Shown here: positions 30,477 through 40,119 of the stretch, one piece after another
Numbering within the stretch: position 1 is the first letter of the stretch
Layout: the number at the start of each line of letters is the position of its first letter
Assembly (NCBI GenBank): GCA_022510525.1
Contig: JAFLTH010000002.1
Location: 1 to 64,000, forward strand
Source: Lachnospiraceae bacterium
GTDB lineage: Bacteria; Bacillota; Clostridia; Lachnospirales; Lachnospiraceae
Direction of reading: 5' to 3'
Length of the DNA stretch: 64,000 nucleotides
Program-made: the position numbers and the translations under genes
Notes under the pieces: generated by a model
The model's database searches: none
What the model was told of the DNA's origin: nothing
Seen by the model: only the letters and a program-made list of their open reading frames with translations

Positions 30477-31901
30477 ATGGTTATTGGTATGAACCGAAAA
30501 AGAAAAATAATAGAAGGCTATTATCTGCTTTTTACAGATCTGGCAAGTATTACAATAGCCTATGTAATTGCAATATTAATACGTTATCATAAGTTCAGCA
30601 GAGTTATGGAACCTGAGCTGCATTTTCTGGTATATGTTTGTTTTCTGCTGTTTTGTACCATTTACAGTTTTATGCTTGACTGGAACCGGGAGTTTTTGAC
30701 CAGAGGCGTTTTGGTTGAATTTATGGCTGTACTTAAGTTCAACATCTTTATGCTGCTTGCGGTTGCCAGCCTGCTTTTTATGCTGCAGCAGGGTGAGAAG
30801 TTTTCCAGAGGTGTATGGGGATACTTTGCTGTTTTTGATATGATCATAGTCTGGAGTGTACGCCTTTTTATGAAAAAACTACTTAAGGCGTATTTTACTT
30901 CCAAGTCCAATATTGTCAAGATAATGGTCATTGCCAAAGACTCGGTACTTAGCAAGACCCTTGCCAGCCTGAAACAAAATCTGGATATCGAATATGAAAT
31001 CGTAGCGCTTGCCTGTGTGGACGTTGACAGAAAAGGAGTGGTCATCGGAGGCGTAAAAGTAACGGCCGACGGCTCAAACGTGCTTGAAATTGCAAGGCAG
31101 ATGCCGCTTGATGAAGTGTTTATAAATCTGCCGGATGCAGATAAGGACTATGTGAAGCATATCATATATGATCTGGAATCTATGGGAATAGTATGTCATT
31201 ACAATATTGATGTTATTGACAGGATTCAGAAGGAGACCAGAGTAGGGCGATTTGCAGGGTATACTGTCATAACCTATTCTCTCAACAATTTCGATTATCG
31301 TAGGATGCTTATAAAGCGTGTAATAGATATTGCAGGCGGCATATTCGGCCTTTTGATAACAGCAGTTATTACACCGTTTGCAGCAATAGCCATTAAGCTG
31401 GATTCTCCGGGGCCGGTATTTTTTGCCCAGACAAGGATCGGAAAGAACGGAAGGCGTTTTAAGATATACAAATTCCGCTCAATGTATATAGATGCCGAAG
31501 AACGTAAAAAAGAGCTTGAAGCACAGAACGAAATGCAGGGTTTAATGTTTAAGATTGAGAACGACCCGCGTATAACCAAAGTGGGGAAATTTTTACGCAA
31601 GACAAGCATTGATGAACTTCCGCAGTTCTATAATATTGTCAAAGGCGATATGAGTCTGGTTGGAACCAGACCACCCACAGAGGATGAATTTGAAAAGTAC
31701 AATTCTCATTATAGAAGACGCATCAGCATGACTCCCGGTCTGACCGGATTATGGCAGATCAGTGGACGGAGCGATATTGTTGATTTTGATGACGTGGTAA
31801 AATATGATCTGGAATATATAGATAACTGGACCTTGGGACTGGATATCAAAATCCTGCTCCAAACGGTCTGGGTAGTGTTGACCGGTAAAGGGTCTAAATA
31901 G
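30477..31901 (+). CDS. Undecaprenyl-phosphate sugar phosphotransferase (WbaP/WcaJ-like)
   Basis: N-terminal TM bundle plus nucleotide-binding-like domain; KFRSMYIDAEERK, TSIDELPQFYNIVKGDMSLVGTRPP, MTPGLTGLWQISGRS. Confidence 0.94.
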   Translation: MVIGMNRKRKIIEGYYLLFTDLASITIAYVIAILIRYHKFSRVMEPELHFLVYVCFLLFCTIYSFMLDWNREFLTRGVLVEFMAVLKFNIFMLLAVASLLFMLQQGEKFSRGVWGYFAVFDMIIVWSVRLFMKKLLKAYFTSKSNIVKIMVIAKDSVLSKTLASLKQNLDIEYEIVALACVDVDRKGVVIGGVKVTADGSNVLEIARQMPLDEVFINLPDADKDYVKHIIYDLESMGIVCHYNIDVIDRIQKETRVGRFAGYTVITYSLNNFDYRRMLIKRVIDIAGGIFGLLITAVITPFAAIAIKLDSPGPVFFAQTRIGKNGRRFKIYKFRSMYIDAEERKKELEAQNEMQGLMFKIENDPRITKVGKFLRKTSIDELPQFYNIVKGDMSLVGTRPPTEDEFEKYNSHYRRRISMTPGLTGLWQISGRSDIVDFDDVVKYDLEYIDNWTLGLDIKILLQTVWVVLTGKGSK

Positions 31902-31908
31902 AAACATA

Positions 31909-33003
31909 TTGATATTGAAAGGCATGGTTTGTGTATTGAAAGTTGTTATGATAGGGGCTGACAGAAGCGTACACGGAGGGGTTTCTGCAGTTGTCAACAA
32001 TTATTACAAAGAAGGACTGGATAAAAAAATAAACCTTCTTTATATCGGTACAATGGTAGACGGAAGTAAGTTTCGCAAATTGCTGCGTGCATTCTATTCC
32101 TATCTTCATTTCCTTACTGCATTGCCTAAAATGGATATCCTGCACGTCAACATGGCGGCAGACGCCAGCTTCTACCGCAAAAAAGTATTTATAGATACGG
32201 CTGCACTTTTTCATAAAAAAATACTAATCCATGAACATGGCGGCGACTTTCAAGGCTTTTATTATAATAAAAGCACCGAAAAGGGCAGAAAAATAATCAG
32301 AAAAACCCTGAACAAAGCACAGATATTTGTGGTCCTCTCACAGACCTGGGCGGATTTCTTTAAACCAATCGTAAATAATGAAAAAATTATTATTCTGGAA
32401 AACGCCGTACCTATTCCGCCTGCTCTCAAAACTTCATACGACGACCACAACCTCTTATTTCTGGGCAGACTGTGTAAGGAAAAAGGAATTATGGAATTGC
32501 TTGATGCAATTTCCATAGCCTCACAAAAATATCCGGATATCCGCTTATATCTTGGCGGCATCTGGGAAGATGATGATCTGAAAAATAAGGCAGCCGCTCT
32601 TAAAAAACATGTTAAATACCTTGGCTGGATAGATGATAAGAAGAAAGAGCGCTGTATGGAAAAATGCAGTGTTTTTGTCTTGCCAACCTATTTTGAAGGA
32701 CAGCCCATATCGCTGCTTGAGGCAATGGCAAAAGGAATGACGGTTGTCAGCACAGAGGTTGGTGGTATTCCTCAAATTGTGACAACCGGTCAGGATGGCG
32801 TACTTATTCCGCCTAAGGATACACAGGCTTTAGCGGAGGGTATCTGTGAACTGCTGGATGATGCGGATACGAAAAAACGATTGGGAATAAACGCCAGAGC
32901 GAGGGCGACTCAATCGTACAATATGCGGGAGCGAGTGAATGAATTGGTAGCAATATATGAAAAAATGATGCAGGGGGACAACTATGAAGAAACAAAATTA
33001 TAA
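31909..33003 (+). CDS. Glycosyltransferase family 4
   Basis: VFVLPTYFEGQPISLLEAMAKGMTVVSTEVGGIPQIV; exact start uncertain. Confidence 0.9.
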   Translation: MILKGMVCVLKVVMIGADRSVHGGVSAVVNNYYKEGLDKKINLLYIGTMVDGSKFRKLLRAFYSYLHFLTALPKMDILHVNMAADASFYRKKVFIDTAALFHKKILIHEHGGDFQGFYYNKSTEKGRKIIRKTLNKAQIFVVLSQTWADFFKPIVNNEKIIILENAVPIPPALKTSYDDHNLLFLGRLCKEKGIMELLDAISIASQKYPDIRLYLGGIWEDDDLKNKAAALKKHVKYLGWIDDKKKERCMEKCSVFVLPTYFEGQPISLLEAMAKGMTVVSTEVGGIPQIVTTGQDGVLIPPKDTQALAEGICELLDDADTKKRLGINARARATQSYNMRERVNELVAIYEKMMQGDNYEETKL

Positions 33004-34006
33004 AATCAGCATAATCGTCCCGGTCTACAACAGCAGCGAATACTTAGAGCAGTGTGTAGACAGCATTTTGTTGCAGACCTACGAAAACCTTGAACTGCTG
33101 TTGATTGATGATGAATCCAAAGACCAAAGTGGTGAAATCTGCGACAGATATGCATCCGAGGATGACAGAGTAAGAGTTATTCACCAGAAAAATGCCGGCT
33201 GCACCGCAGCGAGTCTGACCGGCTTACGAGAAGCATCCGGCGATTATTATATGTTTATTGACAGTGACGACTATGTTGAGCAGGATATGCTTACCGAGAT
33301 GAGCAGGCATTTGATTGGCCAAAAAGGCGAAGTGGTCTGCTGTAATCATATTCTTGAGAAACAGAAGCAGACGCTTCCGACGGCATCATCGGCCGCGCCG
33401 GGTATATATGAAGGAGCAAAACTTAAACGGGAAATAAAAGATAAACTTCTTGGAAATGAGCAACGCATTGTCCCGATTTCGCGCTGTATGAAATTGTATG
33501 AGAAATCTGTTTTTGAGGGAAATACTAAATATTGTGATACGAAAATCCGTATGGGTGAGGATTTTAACCTTGTATTTCCGGTACTTTTAGACTGCAGCAG
33601 AATGGTAGTTATGGATAAAGCTTACTTCTACCACTACCGCTATGTAGAAACCTCAATGGCACACTGCTACGACAAAGACATGATGGACAGCGTCAACCGC
33701 CTTGAAAACTTCCTAAGAAGAGTTATAGACGACAAAAAGGTAGAAAACGGTGAGCTTCTGATCCGTAAAGAATATTGTTGTATGCTCCTTCTCGTAATGA
33801 AAAACGAACTCCGCAACCCGGACAGGAACTATATGGAGAATATACAGAATATATTCAGGGATGCTAAAATCAGGGATATAGTTGATAATACAAATATTAT
33901 TGTGCGGGGAAAAGCTAACCGCATTCTGTATTGTGGTATTAAGCACCCAAACAAACCTATAATATGGATACTACGCTGCATTATGAAACTATATGACAAT
34001 AAGTAG
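32984..34006 (+). CDS. Glycosyltransferase family 2
   Basis: ISIIVPVYNSSEYLEQCVDSILLQTYENLELLLIDDES. Confidence 0.92.
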   Translation: MKKQNYKISIIVPVYNSSEYLEQCVDSILLQTYENLELLLIDDESKDQSGEICDRYASEDDRVRVIHQKNAGCTAASLTGLREASGDYYMFIDSDDYVEQDMLTEMSRHLIGQKGEVVCCNHILEKQKQTLPTASSAAPGIYEGAKLKREIKDKLLGNEQRIVPISRCMKLYEKSVFEGNTKYCDTKIRMGEDFNLVFPVLLDCSRMVVMDKAYFYHYRYVETSMAHCYDKDMMDSVNRLENFLRRVIDDKKVENGELLIRKEYCCMLLLVMKNELRNPDRNYMENIQNIFRDAKIRDIVDNTNIIVRGKANRILYCGIKHPNKPIIWILRCIMKLYDNK

Positions 34007-34031
34007 TGATATTATAACAGTATACGTTGGT

Positions 34032-34217
34032 GATTGCGAGACTTTGGGACGGGGAGGGCGGCGGAAAAGGATTTCCGCTGAAAGACCCTCTAAAAACGTC
34101 GGCACTTGGATTTTGCAACGCAAAATCCTTAGTACCGTTACGTTTTTAACGGAGCGAAAGCGTGTCTTAAAGCGGTAACCTTTTTCACCGCCCTCCCCGT
34201 CCCAAAGTCTCGCAATC
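34032..34217. repeat. 186-bp near-palindromic intergenic element (MITE-like or structured leader)
   Basis: Outer 30 nt gattgcgagactttgggacggggagggcgg exactly inverted at right end; apex ggattttgc-aac-gcaaaatcc; right half repeated at 1-96. Confidence 0.9.
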
Positions 34218-34249
34218 ATTCACAACCTACACCGAAAGGAACCACAACC

Positions 34250-35431
34250 TTGAATAACCGATTAATACTATATCTCCACGGCGGAAGCGGCAATCACGGC
34301 TGTGAGGCAATCGTCAACAGCACCTGCCATATGCTTAAGGACATCCCCAAACTTCTCGTTACAAACAGCGAGAAAGAGGATAGGCAATATTCGCTTGCCC
34401 CGTTGTGTGATATTTTACAGGAAAGAAAAATAGACGAGCATTTTTTTGCACATGTCTGGTATTATGGCTGGAGAGCGCTTTTTCATGATCCGGAATCATT
34501 TATGCGATATCGTTTCCGCGACATAATGGGTAAAAATCTTGCGCCTCTGTATGTGTCAATAGGCGGAGATATGTACTGTTATGATGTGTCCAAAAAAGAA
34601 GCCATTCTGGCAAACCGTACTTTTAACAGGGCGGGAGCCAAAACAATTCTCTGGGGCTGTTCCATAGAGCCGGAGCTGTTAAAAGATGCTGAAGTAGTGG
34701 AAGATATGAAGCGTTATATGCTTATAACACCGCGGGAATCCATTACGATGCAGGCATTAAAGGATGCGGGGATTGTGCAGAATGTCAAACTTTTTCCCGA
34801 TCCGGCATTTGCGCTTGAGCCGGATAAGATTGAATTGCCGGAAAACTTTATTGAGGGCAGGACGATAGGTATAAATATCAGCCCTATGATAGTCAGTTAT
34901 GAAAAGGAAAAGGGAATTGCAATCGCCAATTATAAGAAACTTATAGACTATATTTTGCATACCTCGGATAACAATGTGGCACTTATACCGCATGTTGTAT
35001 GGAAGAATAATGATGACAGGATAACCCTTGCCGAGCTTTACCGTGGATATGAGAAAAATGACAGGGTTGTCATTTTTTCGGATATGTCCTGTCAGAATAT
35101 AAAATATGTTATTTCCAAGTGCAAGGCTTTTATCGGAGCCAGAACGCATGCCACTATTGCGGCATATTCAAGCAAAGTACCTACACTGGTTGTGGGATAT
35201 TCCGTGAAAGCGCTTGGGATAGCTAGAGATATATTCGGCAATGAGCAAAACTATGTGTTGCCGGTCCAGAGCTTACAGAATCCGAATGAACTTATTCAGG
35301 CTTATGATTGGCTTATGGATAATGAGGAAATGATACGGGAACGGCTTAAAGAAGTTATGCCGGATTACTGTGACAGGGCAGTAGGAGCGGGGGACGAGAT
35401 TCGCAGGATATGGGAACAGGTAACAACATAA
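34250..35431 (+). CDS. Polysaccharide pyruvyl transferase family protein
   Basis: LHGGSGNHGCEAI, VSIGGDMY, ISKCKAFIGARTHATIAAYSSKVPTLVVGYSVKALGIARD. Confidence 0.88.
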   Translation: MNNRLILYLHGGSGNHGCEAIVNSTCHMLKDIPKLLVTNSEKEDRQYSLAPLCDILQERKIDEHFFAHVWYYGWRALFHDPESFMRYRFRDIMGKNLAPLYVSIGGDMYCYDVSKKEAILANRTFNRAGAKTILWGCSIEPELLKDAEVVEDMKRYMLITPRESITMQALKDAGIVQNVKLFPDPAFALEPDKIELPENFIEGRTIGINISPMIVSYEKEKGIAIANYKKLIDYILHTSDNNVALIPHVVWKNNDDRITLAELYRGYEKNDRVVIFSDMSCQNIKYVISKCKAFIGARTHATIAAYSSKVPTLVVGYSVKALGIARDIFGNEQNYVLPVQSLQNPNELIQAYDWLMDNEEMIRERLKEVMPDYCDRAVGAGDEIRRIWEQVTT

Positions 35432-36480
35432 ATTCCAATTTAATAAGTATTATAGTCCCGATTTATAACGGCGGGGATTATATTGACAGATGTGTCGGAA
35501 GTATTCTTAAGCAGACTTATACGGAATGGGAGCTTCTTTTAATGGATGGAGCGTCGTCCGATGATTCGCCACAGCTTTGCGACGAATGGCAGAGAAGAGA
35601 TAAGCGCATACGGGCATTTCATTCTGAAAGAAACCGTGGAGTTTCAGAGGGGCGTAATATGGGACTGCGAGAAGCTTCAGGCGCTTATATTATGTTTGTG
35701 GATGTGGATGACTGGCTGCTTCCTGACTGTCTTCAGAGACTGTATGACGACATACAAAAACCCGGTGTACAGATAGCAGGCTGCGGATTTATAAGCTGTA
35801 CAGACGAAGACCGGAAAGAGCAGTTGTCAGATATAAAAACAGCGACAATGTCCGGAGTTGATGCTTCCCGAAATGAATACAGAAATAAGCCGAATGTAAG
35901 GCTGATTGCGGGAAAGGATTTTCTGCGCGAAGGAATTCTTAAGCGGGATACACGCTGCTGGAGCAAGCTTTATAAAAGAGAACTGATAGAAGGACATTTC
36001 TTTAACGAGGCGTATACAATTGGTGAAGATATGCTGTTTGTCTGGGAAACGGCAAGGGAGGCTGAACTTATAAGTTCAAGCGATTATAAAGGTTACTGTT
36101 ATTATCGTAATGTGAACGGAGCTATGCTTAAAAGGTTCAGAGAGTCTGATATTGATCAGATAAGATGCTGGCAGTTCTTATTGCAAAGCCTGTTTGCGGA
36201 AAACGGAAAGGAAGAAAAATATGACACTGATGTCATAATTGCAACGGCAACCAATCTTTTGATATCCTGTATGCTGGTTGCAGGAAAACTTGCAATGCTG
36301 CCGGGTGAAGAACGCAGGCAGTATGCTGACATAAATAAACAATGCAGGGATGTTTTAAAGGAAACCCTTAGAATAAAAGGTGCATATGCCGGATTAGACA
36401 AAAGTTATAGGATTAAGGTGAGCCTCTATAAACTATTTTCCGATTTATATTTGAATTTATATCATATTTTGAAAAGGTAG
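35410..36480 (+). CDS. Glycosyltransferase family 2
   Basis: ISIIVPIYNGGDYIDRCVGSILKQTYTEWELLLMDGAS; VDVDDWLLPD. Confidence 0.92.
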   Translation: MGTGNNINSNLISIIVPIYNGGDYIDRCVGSILKQTYTEWELLLMDGASSDDSPQLCDEWQRRDKRIRAFHSERNRGVSEGRNMGLREASGAYIMFVDVDDWLLPDCLQRLYDDIQKPGVQIAGCGFISCTDEDRKEQLSDIKTATMSGVDASRNEYRNKPNVRLIAGKDFLREGILKRDTRCWSKLYKRELIEGHFFNEAYTIGEDMLFVWETAREAELISSSDYKGYCYYRNVNGAMLKRFRESDIDQIRCWQFLLQSLFAENGKEEKYDTDVIIATATNLLISCMLVAGKLAMLPGEERRQYADINKQCRDVLKETLRIKGAYAGLDKSYRIKVSLYKLFSDLYLNLYHILKR

Positions 36481-36484
36481 CAAA

Positions 36485-38014
36485 ATGGGCAGAGTACGTC
36501 AGGCAGAGAAGAATATTTTCTTCGGCTATTTAAGTAATTTCATCATTCTGGTTATGGGCTTTTACCAGAGAAAAGTATTTATAATGGTGCTCGGAAGAAC
36601 ACTGCTTAGCGTCAACACCCTTTATACGGATATTCTCAGCATGCTGTCTTTAGCGGAACTGGGAATCGGCACTGCGCTTAACTTCAGTCTATATAAGCCG
36701 GTAGCAGAGCATAATTATGAGAAGATCAAGTCTTATATGCAGCTTTATAAAAGGGCGTATCTGGCAATTGCAGGTGTGATAGCGGTTGTGGGCCTTGCAC
36801 TTGCGCCCTTTTTGCCATACATCATAAAGGAAAGCGACAGGGGCGGTATTTCGATAAGGAACCTTACCATATATTATCTGATTTTCCTGTTTAATACCGT
36901 CAGTTCATATTTCGTAGCCTATAAGTACAGTCTGGTCAATGCTGAGCAGAGAAGCTATATACAGACCAATATTGCAACGATTACCAGGATTGTTACGGTG
37001 CTGGTACAGATTGCAATACTTCTGGCAACCGAAAACTTCCTTTTGTTTCTTCTTACACAGGCGGCAATAGAACTTATACAGAAGATATTTGTCAGTATTT
37101 ATTTTAACCGCCTATATCCGTATCTTCGCGATAAAAAGGTGCAAAAGCTTGAGAAAAAAGAGACGGATATTGTCATAACCAAAAGCAAGGCGCTGATGTT
37201 TCATAAAATCGGCGATGTGGCAAGACTGCAGACAGACAGCATCATAATCACTACCTGTATAAATACCGACCTGGTCGGTGTTGTGGGAAACTATAATCTT
37301 GTCATCAATTACGCCGCCAATTTTGTTAACGTGATTTTTAATTCTCTGATTTCAGGTTTCGGCAATCTTGTAGCTACCGAATCAAAGGAAAAGCAGTACA
37401 GTGTATTTAAGGTTTACCGCTTTGTTGCCTGCTGGCTGTACGGTTTTGCCACAGTCGGTTTCTGGCTGCTTCTTACACCGTTTATAACAGGTATTTATCT
37501 GGACGAAAGCTGGCTGCTTGCACAGTCGATATTGACATTGATTCTTATAGATTTTTATTTCAAGGGCGGTAGAACCGTTCTGCTTAATTTTAAAATTGCG
37601 GCAGGAATTTTTGAGCAGGACAAGTTCCTTCCTTTGATTCAGGGAGGCATCAATCTGCTGATTTCAATTGTCGGAGCCCGTTATATAGGCCTGGCCGGAG
37701 TCTATATCGGAACCGTGGTTTCCGGAATACTTGCCAATCTGATACGACCTGTAATAGTATACAGGGACTGTTTTGAGCGGAATCCATGGGATTATTTTAA
37801 AGACTCTCTTAAATATATTATTGCAATTTTGATAATTCTTGCACTTTTGATTCCAATTAGCAATGCACTGCTTACACAGGTCAATATATTGACTTTTATA
37901 CTTATGGCCATTATCATTACGATAATATATAACCTTGGATTTATCTTAGTTTTTCGTAAAACAAAAGAGTTTGAATATCTGTGGAACATATTAAAGCAAA
38001 AACTGCAAAAATGA
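36485..38014 (+). CDS. Wzx-type polysaccharide flippase, copy 1
   Basis: About 12-14 hydrophobic helices; FIMVLGRTLLSVNTLYTDILSMLSLAELGIGTAL, typical oligosaccharide flippase N-terminus. Confidence 0.88.
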   Translation: MGRVRQAEKNIFFGYLSNFIILVMGFYQRKVFIMVLGRTLLSVNTLYTDILSMLSLAELGIGTALNFSLYKPVAEHNYEKIKSYMQLYKRAYLAIAGVIAVVGLALAPFLPYIIKESDRGGISIRNLTIYYLIFLFNTVSSYFVAYKYSLVNAEQRSYIQTNIATITRIVTVLVQIAILLATENFLLFLLTQAAIELIQKIFVSIYFNRLYPYLRDKKVQKLEKKETDIVITKSKALMFHKIGDVARLQTDSIIITTCINTDLVGVVGNYNLVINYAANFVNVIFNSLISGFGNLVATESKEKQYSVFKVYRFVACWLYGFATVGFWLLLTPFITGIYLDESWLLAQSILTLILIDFYFKGGRTVLLNFKIAAGIFEQDKFLPLIQGGINLLISIVGARYIGLAGVYIGTVVSGILANLIRPVIVYRDCFERNPWDYFKDSLKYIIAILIILALLIPISNALLTQVNILTFILMAIIITIIYNLGFILVFRKTKEFEYLWNILKQKLQK

Positions 38015-38022
38015 GGATATGT

Positions 38023-39138
38023 ATGCAAAAAGAATTGATGAGTACTGATAAGATGGCAATGATGGATAATGCCTGTGAGGACCTTCTTTCATATGGTGTA
38101 TGGGATGCCAAAACCACACTTAAAAATTTAATAAAAAAAGTTTTGCTTGGGCAAAGGATTGCTCCGGAGGATATGATATTCTGGCCTAACGGTCTTCTGG
38201 CATCTGCATTATGGCATAATAGAGATTCGGCTTCCCTCACCTTGCAAAGTAAAATTGATATTGTACTTGCAGAGTATTTTAATAGATGGGAAAAAAAGAA
38301 TACTCCGGTTTTTTATCTGGATGATTTACTCTCAGGCGAAACCGTTCTTGCAATATATGAGAAATATATTAACGATAAATCTCATAATAATACGACGGAT
38401 AGCCAGAATAACATAATAAACGCCCGTAACGAAGCTCAATATAAAAATGCCATTGACAAACTTGCGGAGTATGCCCTGACTTATCCGACAGATGAAACCG
38501 GCAGTTTCCCCTATCGCGCAGCGCAGGGTACGGGTCATATATATGTTGATTCTATAGGTCTTACCTGTCCTTTTTTATATGAGTATGGGAATTTCAATAA
38601 AAAGAATGAATATATGGAACTTGCCCTAAAGCAGATAGCCAATTTCCTTGCATACGGGATGGATACGGCAACCGGCCTTCCTTACCATGGATATGATATA
38701 ACAACCGGAACCAGGTACGGTATTATAGGCTGGGGACGGGCTGTTGGCTGGCTCCTTCGTGGAATGATCGGCTGTATGACTACCGATTACGGAAAAGAAA
38801 GACTGAGAGAGGCATATATTTCGTTGACTAGTTCGGTCATTGCATGGCAAAGAAAAGACGGCAGCTTTGCATGGCAGTTGCAGGCATTGGAAGGACCTGC
38901 GGACACCTCTGCAGCCGGAATGATATGCGTTGCTCTAAATAAAGGAATTCAAATGAATATTCTGCAGGGAGAAAGTTACAAAAATGCATTGGAACTTGGA
39001 ACCCGGGCAATACAAAAGTCCATTAAAAACGGCAGGGTGCATAACTGTTCAGGGGAATGCGAAGGATTTGCGCAGTATCCGCAGCGTTACGGGGCTTATC
39101 CATGGTCGCTGGCGCCGGCGTTGATGCTGGAAATATGA
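38023..39138 (+). CDS. GH88/GH105-like unsaturated glycuronyl hydrolase
   Basis: YGIIGWGRAVGWLLRGM (YteR WGRGNGW-like), WQRKDGSFAWQL..DTSAAGMICVAL; no signal peptide; alternative start 38011. Confidence 0.8.
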   Translation: MQKELMSTDKMAMMDNACEDLLSYGVWDAKTTLKNLIKKVLLGQRIAPEDMIFWPNGLLASALWHNRDSASLTLQSKIDIVLAEYFNRWEKKNTPVFYLDDLLSGETVLAIYEKYINDKSHNNTTDSQNNIINARNEAQYKNAIDKLAEYALTYPTDETGSFPYRAAQGTGHIYVDSIGLTCPFLYEYGNFNKKNEYMELALKQIANFLAYGMDTATGLPYHGYDITTGTRYGIIGWGRAVGWLLRGMIGCMTTDYGKERLREAYISLTSSVIAWQRKDGSFAWQLQALEGPADTSAAGMICVALNKGIQMNILQGESYKNALELGTRAIQKSIKNGRVHNCSGECEGFAQYPQRYGAYPWSLAPALMLEI

Positions 39139-39183
39139 TAATTTTGTCTGATGTGGCGAACTCAGAGAAAGGAATAGTATAAA

Positions 39184-40119
39184 ATGATAATAATAAAGGC
39201 AATGGGCGGGTTGGGAAACCAGTTGCAGCAATATGCATTATATAAGAAATTCGAGAGCATGGGAAAAGATGTGCGTCTGGATGTTTCGTGGTTTAAAAAT
39301 CCTGATGTACAGTCAGAGGTGATGGCTGAAAGAAATCTTGAGCTGGATTACTTTGAGGGAGTATCATATCGTGAGGCTTCACCGGAAGATATAAAAAGCG
39401 TACTGGGCAGGACACCTGATCAAAAGGAATCTGCAGGAGCTAAAATTAAAAGAAAACTATTCCCGTCATCTAATCCAACCTTTACCGAGACGGATATGTA
39501 CCATGAAGAGATTTTTCGGTTTACGGACAAGTATCTGGAGGGATACTGGGCATGTGAAAAATATTACGCAGATATACTTCCGAAACTTAGGGAAGAAATC
39601 AGATTCCCCAGGCAGGATAAAGATATAAGTGAGCAAAACGAGGCTGCAATCCGCAGAATGGAGGAAACCGTTTCGGTAAGCGTCCATATCCGCAGGGGAG
39701 ATTATCTGGATGCTGCAAATAAAGCCATCTTTGGAGCCATATCGACTGAGGCGTATTATAAGTCGGCAATAGCCTATATTAAAGAGCGTAACTCCGAAGC
39801 TAGACTCTTCTTTTTCTCGGACGATATTCCATATGCAAAAGAACATTATAACGAAGAGAAATGTGAATATGTGGATTGGAACAACGGCAAAAACAATTTC
39901 TATGATATGATGCTGATGAGTCATTGTAAGCACAATATAGCGGCAAACAGTACTTTCAGCTTCTGGGGTGCAAGACTTAATCCCAATCCGGATAAAATAA
40001 TGATAAGACCCTCTATTCATAAAAACACTCAGGTATGTATTCCAAAACAAATGGATGAGCTTTGGAAAGACTGGGTACTCATCACACCACAGGGAAAAAT
40101 AGTGGGAGGAGAAAATTGA
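39184..40119 (+). CDS. Alpha-1,2-fucosyltransferase (GT11 family)
   Basis: MGGLGNQLQQYALYKKFESMGK, VSVHIRRGDYL, ANSTFSFWGARLN. Confidence 0.9.
   Translation: MIIIKAMGGLGNQLQQYALYKKFESMGKDVRLDVSWFKNPDVQSEVMAERNLELDYFEGVSYREASPEDIKSVLGRTPDQKESAGAKIKRKLFPSSNPTFTETDMYHEEIFRFTDKYLEGYWACEKYYADILPKLREEIRFPRQDKDISEQNEAAIRRMEETVSVSVHIRRGDYLDAANKAIFGAISTEAYYKSAIAYIKERNSEARLFFFSDDIPYAKEHYNEEKCEYVDWNNGKNNFYDMMLMSHCKHNIAANSTFSFWGARLNPNPDKIMIRPSIHKNTQVCIPKQMDELWKDWVLITPQGKIVGGEN

Noticed and set aside
33993-34178. 61-aa + strand ORF (and minus ORF 33989-34219) across the palindrome
   Set aside because: Lies in the repeat; sequence is explained by the palindrome and is not protein-like.
37564-37575. ggcggtag ops-like string
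   Set aside because: Inside the Wzx coding sequence, not in a leader region, and matches only the first eight bases.
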